A stretch of DNA of 64,000 bases. Source: Geosiphon pyriformis. Lineage: Eukaryota; Glomeromycota; Glomeromycetes; Archaeosporales; Geosiphonaceae. Both the position numbers and the translations under genes were made by a program. How positions within the stretch are numbered: position 1 is the first letter of the stretch; each line of letters starts with the position of its first letter. Shown here piece after piece: positions 11,421 to 22,386 of the stretch. The notes under the pieces were generated by a model. It saw only the letters and a program-made list of their open reading frames with translations. It was not told the DNA's origin and searched no databases. The stretch spans positions 469,202 to 533,201 of the forward strand of contig JAAOMT010000213.1 of the NCBI GenBank assembly GCA_016748015.1, read 5' to 3'.

Positions 11421-13254
11421 AGTTTTAGTAAACATAGCCCTCAATGAACAGAAAGAATTTCACCAGATTTTACAACTTCCACAACCAATTACTATTTCAC
11501 CCTTTGGAGAATACCCTGAAATTTACACTTGTAAAAAGCTAACAACCACACAACAAATTTTTGAGTCCAATGAACAAATCTGCTTGGAATATAATATCTC
11601 GATTCCAAACATTTATATTCCAAAAGGAACAAAGAAAATCTAAGTTACTTTTTACAATCCCAACAATTTCCCCATAGTTTTATTAAATAACTTAGAAATT
11701 GGAGTTATTCACAGTAATATCTTTTAACAAGAATTACCCCAAACAATTCCCAATTTCTCTGAAATTATTGGACATTTACTACCAAAAATCAACCCAAACA
11801 CCAGCTCTAAAAACTACCATGTTGTTATAGAAAAACTATCTCGAATCAACATAAAACAACTTAAACCACAACAACAAAACCAGCTTAAAGAGCTAATTGC
11901 AGAATTTGCCGATATCTTTGCCGAAAACAACAATAACTTAGGAAGAACTGATTTGGTTCAACACCAAATCTATACAGGAGATGCCAAACCAAGATAACAA
12001 CAAGCCTACTGAGTTGCTCCAAAAAGTTACCAATTTATCTGAGAAGAAGTACAACGGATGCTTAACAATAGGCTTATTCAACCATCAATGAGTCCATGGG
12101 CCTCGCTTGTGGTTCTAGTTAAGAAGAAAAATGGAAAGATATGATTTTGTGTTGATTATCAACAACTCAACAGCATCACCATGGGAGATGCCTACTCTCT
12201 TCCCCAAATTGATGACATGTTAGATGCCCTTGGAAAATCCAAATACTTTTCAACACTAGATCTAGAAAGCGGATACTGGCAAGTTGCCATGGATCCCAAA
12301 GATTGTCCCAAAACAGCCTTCACAACCCAAGAAGAAAACTACAAATTCAATATAATGCCTTTTGAATTATGCAATGCACCAGCAATATTTCAGAGATTAA
12401 TAGATATTGTGTACAAAGGACTCCTTTGGAAGTCAGTAGTCATTTATCTTGACGATACTGATATTTATTCTTCATCATTCGAATTACACTTAAAACACCT
12501 GCAAGAAGTATTTCAACAATTATGAAAAGCAGGACTGAAACTCAACATCGAAAAATTCTACTTTGGAAAAACAAGCTTGGCCTTTCTTGGTCACATTGTT
12601 AGTAAATATAGAATCAAACTGGACCCTGAAAAAATCAGCACTGTCAAAAACTTCAAAACTCTTCAAAATACTACAGAACTAAGAGGATTTATAGGGTTAG
12701 CCTTCTACTATCGGAAGTTTATCAAAGGATTCTCAGAAATTGCAAAACCTCTCAACCAGCTTATCACCAAAAACATCGAATACAAATAGACTGCTGAACA
12801 CCAAAATGCATTTGAAATCCTCAAAGAAAAACTAACCACAGCTCCAATTCTTGCCTACCCAGATTTCAGCAACCAATTCGCGTTAGCAACAGATGCCTCT
12901 TATACTGCCTTTGGTGCCATCCTATCACAGTTAAATGACAATAGAAATGAGCAAGTAATTGCTTATGCTAGCAAAACATTGAAGCCAGCTGAAAAGAACT
13001 ACCCTGCAACAGAATTAGAAACTGCAGCAGTAATCTGGGCCTTATATCACTTCAATCTTTACCTCAGACCCAAAGAATTTGATATTATCACTGATAATAT
13101 TGGACTCAAATGGCTTCAAAACAAAAACACTCAGCTGAATGCCAAACAAATCCGATGGACAGAATTTTAAGCCAACTACCAATACATTGTACATCACAAA
13201 TCAGGAAAACTCCACACCAATGTTGATTGTTTTTCAAAAATGAGACAAGATTAG
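11421..13254 (+). pseudogene. Pre-RT segment, reverse transcriptase and RNase H of element B
   Basis: A beta-rich linker (11421-11880) precedes RT. RT motifs include FSTLDLESGYWQV at about 12247 (motif A) and YLDDTD at about 12445, so the catalytic pair is intact. RNase H has ATDAS near 12889, ELETAAV near 13015 and a further Asp-bearing motif ITDNIGLKW near 13087. The frame is the Gag frame throughout. It ends at TAG 13252-13254 after MRQD, at the place where C, D, E, F and H also have a stop. Internal stops (for example 11641, 11725, 11995, 12142, 12523, 12787, 13168) inactivate it. Confidence 0.9.
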
Positions 13255-13300
13255 AACATAAAAACAACACCTATTTGAATTAACAACAAAACAACAAACA

Positions 13301-14686
13301 ATGAATTCTGAAAACTACAACAATCTTAAACAATATCTGGAGACATTAACAATCCCAACAGATTGGTCCCCAGATAAAAAACATTGGTTACAACAACAAG
13401 CCAAACAATACTTCTTATACAACAACATTATTTATTATTAAAACTTCAGAAACCAAGACAATCCGCTCAGATTAATACAAGAACATAAAAAAAAAACCAT
13501 TTTATATAACATGCACTCAGACCTTTTATCAGCACATCTAGGAAAAGACAGCACCACCCAGAGAACACTAGCATATTATTTTTGGCCTCAAATAAGAAAA
13601 GGCATTCATGAATATGTTAAGTCTTGTAATAGTTGTTAAAGAAGAGGAGGAACTCGCCCTACAGAACCTTTAAACTTAATCAAAGTTGGACAGCCATTTG
13701 ACCGAGTTGGTATCGATTTAGTTGAACCACTCCCTATCACAAACCAAGAAAACCATTATATTGCAGTAGCTGTAGACTATCTCACCAAATAGCCTGAAGC
13801 CAGAGTCATTCAATGAGCAGATGCGAAATCAGTAGCAAACTTCATCTACAAAGACATCATTTGTAGACATAAATGCCCAATAGAACTTTTATCTGATCAA
13901 GGAACACATTTCGTGAACAATTTAATCCAGGAAATTTGTGAACAATTTAATGTCAAGAGACCATTATCTTTGCCCTACCATCCACAAACAAATAGACTTG
14001 TAGAACATTTTAACAGAACATTGTGTAAATCATTAGCCAAAGTCTCAACTGATTTTAAGCAAGAATGGGATCTCTTTATTCCATCAGTGTTACTGGCATA
14101 TAGAACACTAAAACAAGATATCACAAAACACACACCATTTGATTAAACTTATAGAAGGACAGCAATATTACCAATTAGTTTCACTGTAGAAACATACTCA
14201 ACACAACCAATCGATAAAAACAATTTCCAGGAAACACTACAACAAAAAGCCTACACTCTGCTTAGCACATTGGAAGGAAAACGACAAATAGCAGCCACCC
14301 ATATTAAACACTCTCAAGCTTAACAAAAAGAACAGCATGACGACAAATTGCCTCCAGTTACCAATGGATTTAAAATTGGAAACAAAGTTCTCTTACACAG
14401 AACTAAAGCTGAAAAACAATGGAGTGGAAAATTTGAAAATAAATGAGATGAACCATTCTTTATCTATAAAGTCCTAAACAACAGATCATATAAGCTAAGA
14501 CTTGATAACAAAATCCTAGCAAAAGTTGCACATGGAGATCGTTTGAAACACTATAATTCTAGAAACAATCCTGAACCATTAATTCTACAAATTGGTACAC
14601 ATTCCCTTTTAATCAATCCTGAAGATATTCCCCGAAAATTAGAACCAATAGTTGACATTGAACAACCTCCCAACTTGAACACTTAA
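13301..14686 (+). pseudogene. Integrase ORF of element B, separate from Pol
   Basis: It inserts the cDNA into the host genome. The ATG at 13301 (MNSENYNNL) is in a different frame from RNase H and 46 bp after its stop. From ATG to TAA is 1386 bp, exactly as in C and H. It has an HHCC-like zinc domain (MHSD, AHLG, CNSC) at about 13510-13640, a core starting GIDLVEPL near 13711 and VDYLTK near 13774, then LLSDQGTHF near 13889 and the Glu-bearing segment near 13985-14010. A C-terminal SH3-like or GPY/F-like part follows at about 14390-14560. I see no chromodomain. Stops at about 13638, 13791, 13815, 14144, 14321 and 14444 break it. Confidence 0.88.
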
Positions 14687-14808
14687 TTTGAATTTATCAT
14701 TATAGTTATATCATTATAATTTAGAAACAATCTCACAAAAACAAAACAAAAATAACATAAAAACCCATACACCAAAAATAATTTTCTTTTATTTTCAAAT
14801 CTCTTATA

Positions 14809-15528
14809 ATGTCTATTCCTCAAAACATTCAACAATTATCCCAAAAACTAATGTTAGCTTTAAAAACAATACTCGAATTATCTATTACTGTTATTAGAAA
14901 CCACATTAATTATACCCAAACAGAAGTAGTTACAAATTTAGCTCCAAATGCACAAAAATATCACCTGTATAAGAAGAACACAAGAAGTTATTCTGGAATT
15001 CACCTGCCAGAACTTCTAAAGCTTGCTTTAAGAGAAAACTTAATGCTCACTTCTATTAGTATTCCACCGAATGCTACTATTCAACAAAAACTTCAACTGT
15101 GTCTTAATGAAAAAAACTATGACTATACTCCAATATATAAATATTTCTACATTGGAAAAACACTTCATGAACGAAAACAGGAGCTTATAGCAGCAAACCT
15201 CACAAAAAAAGCTATTCGGAAACAACTCCACAATAAATTCAAGACAACAGCTGGACCTACAAACAGTTATTATAAACTAAGAGCTGCTCTTAGACTTTAT
15301 GACCTATTCCACACCTGTGAAAACGTCCTACAAAACCCAATTTTACAGCCTTTGAAGATTCAATACATTGGAAAGCTCACAGAACTGAAATTTCAACAAT
15401 TTTCAGACCAAATTTCTTCAATAATTTTGGATTATTATCTGAAAATTACAGACAGTACTTGGACTTTGATGGAGCTCAATCTTAAAGAGGAGGTTATGTT
15501 ACCAGACAAAATTAGAGATATTGTTTAG
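14809..15528 (+). CDS. ORF3 of element B, unknown function, fully open (239 codons)
   Basis: A complete open frame from ATG 14809 to TAG 15526-15528. Its last codons pass through the polypurine tract into the 3' LTR. I do not recognise a family. The protein is rich in Leu, Lys, Gln and Tyr, looks mostly helical, has no signal peptide or membrane segment, and has no Cys cluster, so an envelope is unlikely. Homologues at the same place are in C (23380-24087) and H (59896-60603), with shorter, diverged equivalents in F (48737-49372) and E (55482-55850). It is the only domain-sized frame in B without a stop. Confidence 0.75.
   Translation: MSIPQNIQQLSQKLMLALKTILELSITVIRNHINYTQTEVVTNLAPNAQKYHLYKKNTRSYSGIHLPELLKLALRENLMLTSISIPPNATIQQKLQLCLNEKNYDYTPIYKYFYIGKTLHERKQELIAANLTKKAIRKQLHNKFKTTAGPTNSYYKLRAALRLYDLFHTCENVLQNPILQPLKIQYIGKLTELKFQQFSDQISSIILDYYLKITDSTWTLMELNLKEEVMLPDKIRDIV
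15481..15496 (+). other. Polypurine tract of element B
   Basis: Purine-rich CTTAAAGAGGAGGTTA sits directly before the 3' LTR. It is the expected plus-strand primer and overlaps the ORF3 coding sequence. Confidence 0.7.
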
Positions 15529-16480
15529 CATAAAATTACTCTTATAAATCTTATCATTAATTAGCATATATTATCACTTTAAATTATCACTTATTACATT
15601 AACAAAATGTTCAAAATTATTATTTAATTAATAACTCAATTTGTATATAACACAAATGTAACCTAAGTGCGATGATCAATCATGCAATACCCTGAAATAT
15701 GTAACATTTAAAAGTTTGCCAAAATTTGTAAAAATTTGCCAAAATAATTGATAGTTCACTGAAATATCTAATAGTTCACAGAAATAACTTGTAGTTTGCT
15801 GAAATGTATTTTTAGTTCAGTGAAATTGTAGAAAAAAGCAAAGTTCAAGTTCATAGAATAGTGTTATGACAAGTTGTATAAAAGAAGAGCTTCTCTTTTC
15901 AAGAAAATGTATCTTACTTCAGATTTAATAATTAGAATCATCCTTTACACACAAAAACAAAATAAATATCAAATAAATTCGAAAAGCCAAATTCTTAATT
16001 ATTTCCCTTGAAATTAACCAATTTCTACTAACAGTTTGAAATTGATTAGCTACCAATTTCAGTAGACTGTTAAAGCACTTCTAGGCCTGGATCTGAAACA
16101 ACTTTCATAAATTATCAGTTTTACTTTTTCTTTTACATTTCTTTTATTTTCTTTTTTTTCTTGTTATAAATTATTTGGGTAGCCTACAGACAAGAATTCC
16201 TGTAGAAGAGTTGACTTTCACAGCAAAGTAACTACACATCTTAGTGAGCTTCCAGACAAGCAATTTCTGGGAAAAAGTTGACGTTTATTACAACGTAACT
16301 ATATAAAGTAACTGGCATAGAATTGGCCATTCCACTTATAAGCCCAGCAGTTCAAATTATAGGAGATAATTTGAAAATAAATTCAGTTATTGGAGGTTCA
16401 AACACTTCTCATAATCGTGAATTAACAGCATTAAAACAAACATACAAGAGCTAAGAAAAGACCAAAAATCTCCAGTAACA
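15497..16480 (+). repeat. 3' LTR of element B
   Basis: 984 bp, starting TGTTACCAG and ending CAGTAACA. Its U3 array is at 15712-15829 and its TATAAAA at 15877-15883. LINE sequence resumes after a 4-bp target copy (16481-16484). Confidence 0.93.
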
Positions 16481-16484
16481 GTGT

Positions 16485-17251
16485 ATTGGAAAGTTGGTTC
16501 TAATTCAAAATTTCTGGTGGGTGATTTGGTATCAGACATTGATTGGTTGAGATCCTCCTTGGTGTGGCATCCTGATTCACATATGGCTACAGGCTTCATA
16601 AGCAAACCATTTGCTGGCTTGCATACATATTTTATGAAGGCCTTACACTATTAACTGTCTGTTGTTGTGTGGAAGTGACTATACTCCAGACGTTACTCTA
16701 GTATATTATGTTTGTTCTGTGGTGAAGTTGAATTTTCTGATCATGTTTTCTCTTGTGTGATTGACTTCCCTATCCACTGTCAGTTGTTGGAAACCCATGC
16801 AGTTTCCTGGGAGCTGATTTTTGGTTTTTCTTATTCTTCTTTTTGTGTGTCTCAGCTTCTGTTGTCTTGTGCTTTTAATGTCTCTGTGTTCACAGCTCTC
16901 TTTAAAGATTTTGTTTTTGACAATTGGTTCCAGGAAGTTGTGTCTATCTTTCATGATTCCAAACTCACAGGTCAGAGAATTGTGGAATTTGTGCGTGCTT
17001 TCAGTCTCAGCTTCAAGGATGGCATATAGTTGGTTTACATTAAATACCGAGTTCTCATGAAAAAAAATGGGTTGATTCCACTTGATGGTTTGATACCTGC
17101 TTCAATTTTTGGTCTGTTGTTAGGGCTGTTTGGTGGTGTTATTAGATTGCTTGGAATTGCTAATGCTTTTGGTGTTTGTTTTGGTTTCTGTAGGTTATGT
17201 TCATTTTTTTCTGGTATTGGCAATAATGTTTCAGTTCACATAGCTGTGTAA
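16485..17251 (+). pseudogene. LINE ORF2, 3' part: C-terminal CCHC domain
   Basis: Continues the ORF2 frame from 6592 (…Ala-Tyr-Trp-Lys…) once element B and one target copy are removed. It has a zinc-finger-like CLFCGEVEFSDHVFSC at about 16709-16756 (C-x2-C-x7-H-x4-C). The tail runs to TAA 17249-17251 (…VSVHIAV). Such a C-terminal finger is typical of this LINE group. Stops at about 16654, 16675 and 17026 and the loss of ORF2 continuity make it dead. Confidence 0.85.
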
Positions 17252-17307
17252 TGGTGTTTTGATTAATCTGAGTGGCTGGTCACATGTAGAAAAAGCATAA
17301 TTTGCAC
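17252..17307 (+). other. LINE 3' UTR, first part
   Basis: Short non-coding tail after the ORF2 stop. Element D interrupts it at the target GCAC (17304-17307); the remainder is at 34966-35037. Confidence 0.75.
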
Positions 17308-17407
17308 TGTTACAGTTTAAGAATTTAGCAAAAGAATCATAAAAATAATATAAACTATTCAATCATAATATAGCACAGTAATAATCTTAAAAAGGTAATG
17401 ATTAACA

Positions 17408-17505
17408 TAGTAGCAAACCCCATCTTGCAATAGTGGCAAGCACCAGTTCACAATAGCAGCCAACACCAACTGGTGATAGCAGCAAACACCAGGTTGAAAT
17501 ATCAA
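17408..17505 (+). repeat. U3 repeat array of LTR D
   Basis: Four degenerate copies, about 25-27 bp each, of a TAGYAGCAAACACCA-like unit directly upstream of the TATA box; CACCAACTGGTG within it is a near palindrome. The 3' LTR array is at about 34188-34285. Likely upstream promoter sites, by position only. Confidence 0.65.
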
Positions 17506-17549
17506 AAAGAAAGTATTACAATATGTTTTTTCGTAAAACTACAAACATG

Positions 17550-17557
17550 TATATATA
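17550..17557 (+). promoter_or_regulatory. Probable TATA box of LTR D
   Basis: TATATATA about 45 bp after the repeat array, matching the placement in LTRs F and G. Confidence 0.55.
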
Positions 17558-18174
17558 CAGTAGCTTTAATATTGAAAAAAGTCAATCAAGTAATAAAAAT
17601 CATAACTTATCAAGCAATAAATCCAATTTATTCAACAAACTCCACTTTAAATCGTATTTTTAAATTAAATATCTCAAGAAACCTTTAAATCAAAAAAAAA
17701 AATGAAAAAAAATATTTAAAACTGAATTATCACAACTCCAAAGTAATAAGAAACTCACTTGTGTTAATTATTGAATAAAACTATCATTCATCAGTTGAAT
17801 TTCTTGGAAAAGTAATTCCTGATCAACATTGCTACTAATTGATAAAAGCTTTATTGTGAGAATTAAGAAAAGCACTAAAGACCATTAACATTCCGTGTTT
17901 CTAGATTAGAGAAACACATCAGGCAATTGCAAGGATAGCCTCAGAGAAGACTCCAGACAGTGGGTAGATTTCAGTTCAGCCTCTGAGAAGGAATACATAA
18001 ACACACACAACAATCAGGAATTGAAAAATAACTTACATTATGACACTAAAGAGAAAGCCTTCAGTATAACAGTGCTATTATCACACAAATAGAATTAAAG
18101 AACTCACAAGAGACTGATTGCAATTAAAATGGGATATCGACAATTAAATATAACAAGAAAACCATCCCATAACA

Positions 18175-18192
18175 TTTGGTGAACCCTACGAA
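18175..18192 (+). other. Primer binding site of element D
   Basis: TTTGGTGAACCCTACGAA follows the LTR end. It shares only TTTGGTG with the other families, so the primer tRNA may differ. Confidence 0.6.
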
Positions 18193-18256
18193 AAAAAAAA
18201 ATCAAAAAGAAAATAATAATTAGCAATAATTCATTGCTAAAAAGGAAGAGACAAAA

Positions 18257-20150
18257 GTGGTGACAAAAACCCCTAATCTTATTGTTCTTGAATTTTGCTG
18301 TGCTATTTACACACAAAATCAAAGTGATCTTGGATTACCAGAAGAGTGTTGTCCAGCAGAATCTGCCTTTATTTATTATATCAATGCCAGAATAAATTAT
18401 CATATAGGAAAGGAAGAAGAACCACACAATGCAAAACTTGGATTGTATAAAGAATTATTACAATACACTACAAAGGAAGTAGTAGTAATAGCTGCAACTA
18501 TTGTCAAAATTCATTGAAAAATTGAACAATACGCCAATAAAAATTTTCTAATATCTACAGAAAACACTAGGGAACGCACCAACAAAACCAAAGAAAATTT
18601 AGAAACTAATCAGGAAAGTAACCAGCAAAAACTAGGAACACCTGCTCAAACACCAAAGAAAACTGTTATTCAATCAATAAAAAAACAACATATTTATTTA
18701 CCAGAAAATAAATCATACCATTTTTCACCAGAAAATAAGATACAAATTCCATTAGGAGCTGCATCATTATTAACATTAACTCCACAAACACCAAAAACTC
18801 CTAGTTATATTAATAAAATTAAACAATATAACTGGGAAGACATACCAATTACAGGAGAATATTCATCACTATTCTAAAACCCTCTTTTTCAGCCAAAATT
18901 TGGAATGGGGTTTGAAAACCGTGAAGAGAAGTCTGAATTGAAATCCAAAAAAAAGATCAGTGAAAAAACAATCACAAGACTGGTCACTGGAACAAGCAGC
19001 CAGTCCAAAAACTAAAAAACTTGTGATCAAGAAGAAGAACCGGATATAAGGGAAGCCATCTTTAGGAATGCTCAAGGAAATATCATCCCACCTTCTCTTA
19101 GACCAATAAGTCTACCAGCAAAAAATGGCAATAAAATAACCACACCATACATTGCAAGACTAACAGATTTCTTAGGAGAAGAAGAAGAAACAGATGTGTA
19201 CACATGGTTCAAAGAAGCACAAAAAGCCATCCAGGCAAATAACTGGAATGACCAAAGAGCAATTCAAACATTACTTTTCTTCCTGAAAGGCACAACTAAC
19301 TCATGGTATCAAAGCCTGAAAACAAAACCCACAAGCTTTGCTGAATTTAAAAATGCACTTCTGGAGTATTTTAGTGACCCAAATGCCATAATCCAACTAC
19401 AGAACAAATTCAATACTATTAAGCAAGGTACTGGTGAAACTGTCACCCAATACCTTGCTCAATTCAATCAAATTCGCCGTCAGATTGAAATGATTGAACA
19501 AGGATACTACACTGATTCTCAGGTTTTAAATCAGTTTATTAGAAGATTAAAAAGCAGCATTTTAGGAAGAGTATGTCCTGCCTACCCTAATTCCTTACCA
19601 GAAGCCATTACGCTTACCAGAGCCCTTGAATCAGCTGAGAAAGAAGCTAACCATAGTCAAATGGTTAATATAGTAATGGAGAAAAATAAGACAGAAACAT
19701 TAGAGAAAAAAGTAACGCAATTAAGAGAGGAACTCTTTAAGAAAATAGAAAGTTATCTCATCCTGAATCCAAGAAAAAATACATACCAAAAAAGACGCAG
19801 CCAGAAAGTCAGTGACAGTCAAAATAATCGCTCATTGTGCCAGGAATTCAGAACAGAAACACACACCTGCCATTTTTGCAAATGCGTAGGATATTTGATT
19901 AGTCAATGTCGAACACGAATAATGCAAGAAGCACACAAAAATAATTATTACACGCCACCCCAAATGCTCAGAAACCAGTACATGCCAATACTATGCCAAT
20001 ATCCTACCACGTATCAAAATCAAGGAACTTACCAGCAACAGCCCATGATAGCCAATCTGAATTGGCATCCCAAGGCCCGAAATCAGCCTATGTGGAACCA
20101 TAATGCATTGGTCCAGAGGAATCTAAACTGCACCAGAACCAGTTAGCAAA
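18257..20150 (+). pseudogene. Gag region of element D (GTG start)
   Basis: GTG at 18257 in the context CAAAAGTGGTG, with no in-frame ATG back to the stop at 18227. The Gag core is open from 19196 to 20143 and includes the conserved WYQSL and YLAQFNQIRRQI stretches. The zinc knuckle at 19868-19909 reads CHFCKCVGYLISQC, so the zinc-binding His has become Tyr (CAT to TAT, a C-to-T change). Stops at about 18515, 18875, 19013 and 20144 break the frame. It reads on into protease without a frame change. Confidence 0.85.
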
Positions 20151-20263
20151 CCAATCCAAACTACCAAAATTATTAACAAACTTACCTTAATATACCAGAA
20201 AATCTGATCATCAGAAACAATGACAGTAGAAACATAAACAGAACCAAAAATTTCTTTAACAAA

Positions 20264-20770
20264 TTGAGCCAAACAATACCACCAGCAGTTGCCACCAAAG
20301 ATAGCAGCCTCGCAGCTATTTTTCCTTTTGAATTAGAAGAAAACAAGACTATGTTCAGTGGAGCAGCATTGGACAAAAAATGCCCAATTACTGCTATGTA
20401 TACAGAAGCCACTGTAAACAATACTCCAATCAAACTTATCTTAGACAGTGAATCCACTAAAAGCATTGTAATGCTTCAACTTGTAAACCAATTGGGTTTC
20501 AAAGTTGATCATGCCGTGATGTCCCAAATCATAACAGCCAATGGAAGTACAAAGCTGCCTCATGGTGAAATTGACTCATTTCCTTTCAAAATTAACAGCA
20601 TAGTAATACCTACAAAAGTATTAGTAATAAACGCTACACAATATTAAGTATTAGTAGGGAATAACAGGCTAACAAAAGCCAATGCCACCTTAGACTGGAC
20701 CACCCAAGAGCTTCTGATCAATTATAATGGCCACCAGGCCAGAATTTCAGCCACTTGTGGCCACTTCCAA
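20264..20770 (+). pseudogene. Protease of element D, active site altered
   Basis: Same frame as Gag. The active site reads LILDSE at about 20433-20450, so the Gly of Asp-Ser-Gly is now Glu (a G-to-A change). The following hydrophobic strand and the ALVGNDWL-type end are recognisable, although Ala/Gly positions are changed and a stop lies at 20645. Not expected to be active. Confidence 0.8.
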
Positions 20771-20971
20771 AAACCCAGTGCCAACCAAAGACCTACCTTC
20801 AAATTTGAGGAAAATCCAGCACTACCAGCCATTGAAATTTATCAACTTTTTTGTGCTAATGACCAAAGAACAGGACTACCAACCATACCAACATGAACCA
20901 GCGAAGAAAGATCTGAATGGAACCAGATAAGTCCACAAAGAAACCACCAGCGATGCAGACCAAAACTAGAA

Positions 20972-21570
20972 TGCTCAGTTTGCAAAAAGAAACTCTCGTC
21001 TATGGCTATGTGCAGTGCACCAGATGAAGACCCAAGAAACCCCATCCACTACTATTGTAACCATTGTAACAAAGAAAAATACAGTTACCCAGAAAGACAT
21101 GGAAAATGAGACGAGGAATTATGTCTCACTTGTGGAGAACTGTTACCAAGAGAGTATGACTGGAACGACATACTAAGCAGAGGAGGAATGTGTGATGCAA
21201 CTTGCCAATACATGATCCTCATCTGTGACTGGGTAAGAGGAGGAACACCATTCAAAACAGCATTCAACAGAGCATTAAAAAGACTACAGCACTACTCACA
21301 CGACGAGGACGAGTTGTACAACACCACATAAGCCAAAGTAAGAGGAGGAACCACCAAAGAAATACGATATTAGAAAGAGTTAGCCAAAGTAGCCGATGAA
21401 GTTGCCAGCTACAACATGTTCAACCCAGTGGATAAATTCTAGGACTACTACCAACAACTATGCCCCATTCAACAAGAGCAAGAACAATACCTTGCCCAAA
21501 TCAACACTTACTTCTGCAAAAACTGTCTTATCCCGTGCCAAAATCAGTACTGTAAAGAGTGTTAAGATGA
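20972..21570 (+). pseudogene. Cys-rich domain of element D
   Basis: Collinear with the domain in B: CSVCKKKLSSM, then YYCNHC, then CLTCGELLPREY, then CDATCQY, and finally CKNCLIPCQNQYCKEC near 21515-21560. The same CxxC spacing in a diverged family suggests constraint on the cysteines. Broken by stops at about 21107 and 21326. Function unknown. Confidence 0.72.
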
Positions 21571-21689
21571 AAGGGACTTAGAAAGAAAAATAGAAATTAA
21601 GAATCAGCAGTCTCAAAATCAATCAATAAACCAACAAGACTTACCTAATGGTCCCGAGTCAGAAAAATTTGTAGCTTATACTGACCTAG

Positions 21690-22386
21690 AACAGATGATT
21701 GACATTTGATACTTTGACAATGGGCACTTAGAAATAATACCTGAAAGAGCCCATCCAACTGATGCTGGATTTGATCTATGTTATCTAGAAGACCAATCCA
21801 CAATGTTACTACCCAGGAGCATTACCAAAATTGACCTAAAAATAGTGGTTGAAATTCCGCCAGGAATAATGGTTCAAATAGCATCATGATCAAGCCTCGC
21901 GAAAAAAGGAATAAGCATTCAAGGAGAAGTAATTGACTCCAGATAAACTAGAAATTTGATGGTTTTGCTACAGAACAATTCAGAAAAGCCTTATACCATT
22001 GAATCTAAGGAAAAGATTGCACAAGCAATTTTCCTACTATTGGTAAAAATTGGGAAATTTGTGCCAATGGAAAATTATAAGGAATTGTCACAAACAATGA
22101 GAGGAACTTTTGGTTTTGGATTGACAGAAAAAGGAATTGAAGCAAATATCACTAAAACAATAGAGGAAAAAGGCAAAGTAATTAAAACTGAGCAGTCTAT
22201 CATGCTCCTACCATATGGAAAATCAGAAATAAGAATAAAAAAGACAATTAAAGAAAAAGACCTAATATTTAAGCCCTACTCAGAAACTTGTCAACAGTTT
22301 CTCATAGGACTTACTAACCTTTTTATTCTAGCTGATAAAGCTCAATAGATAAAAATTCCTATTGCAAACACTACAGAAGAACCCGT
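21690..22386 (+). pseudogene. dUTPase and start of pre-RT segment, element D
   Basis: dUTPase motifs: DAGFDL at about 21760, the SRSSLA position as stop-Ser-Ser-Leu-Ala at about 21886 (CGA to TGA), motif 3 as VIDSR then a stop at about 21931, KIAQAIFLLL at about 22013, and FGFGLT at about 22118. The pre-RT beta segment then runs to 22386, where element C is inserted at CCGT (22383-22386). It resumes at 32317 in frame (…PV-YILED…). Confidence 0.85.

Larger units (their letters stand above)
6593..16480 (+). mobile_element. Ty3/Gypsy-type LTR retrotransposon B, full length, inserted in the LINE
   Basis: Two LTRs of 984 bp (6593-7576 and 15497-16480) with TGTTACC...GGTAACA or GTAACA ends flank a coding interior. 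The order is PBS, Gag-PR-Cys domain-dUTPase-RT-RNase H, integrase, ORF3, PPT. The flanking 4-mers are GCAT (6589-6592) and GTGT (16481-16484). If the target was GCGC, both copies are explained by C-to-T or G-to-A changes, and deleting one copy joins the LINE frame. About 25 in-frame stops in ORF1 make it non-autonomous today. Confidence 0.93.
17308..18174 (+). repeat. 5' LTR of element D
   Basis: 867 bp, starting TGTTACAG and ending CATAACA. Probable TATA box TATATATA at 17550-17557. The partner is at 34088-34961. Confidence 0.92.

Noticed and set aside
7660-13170. Reassigned stop codons (a variant genetic code) to explain TAA, TAG and TGA in frame
   Set aside because: All three stops occur, each at sites where sister copies have different amino acids (Gln, Arg, Trp), and positions differ among copies. 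This is mutation, not recoding.
14809-15528. Envelope gene of an endogenous retrovirus-like element
   Set aside because: No signal peptide, no membrane segment and no Cys pattern; only the position fits.
6587-16486. 6-bp target duplication GTGCAT/GTGTAT for element B
   Set aside because: It would break the LINE frame, while a 4-bp duplication keeps it and agrees with the other insertions here.
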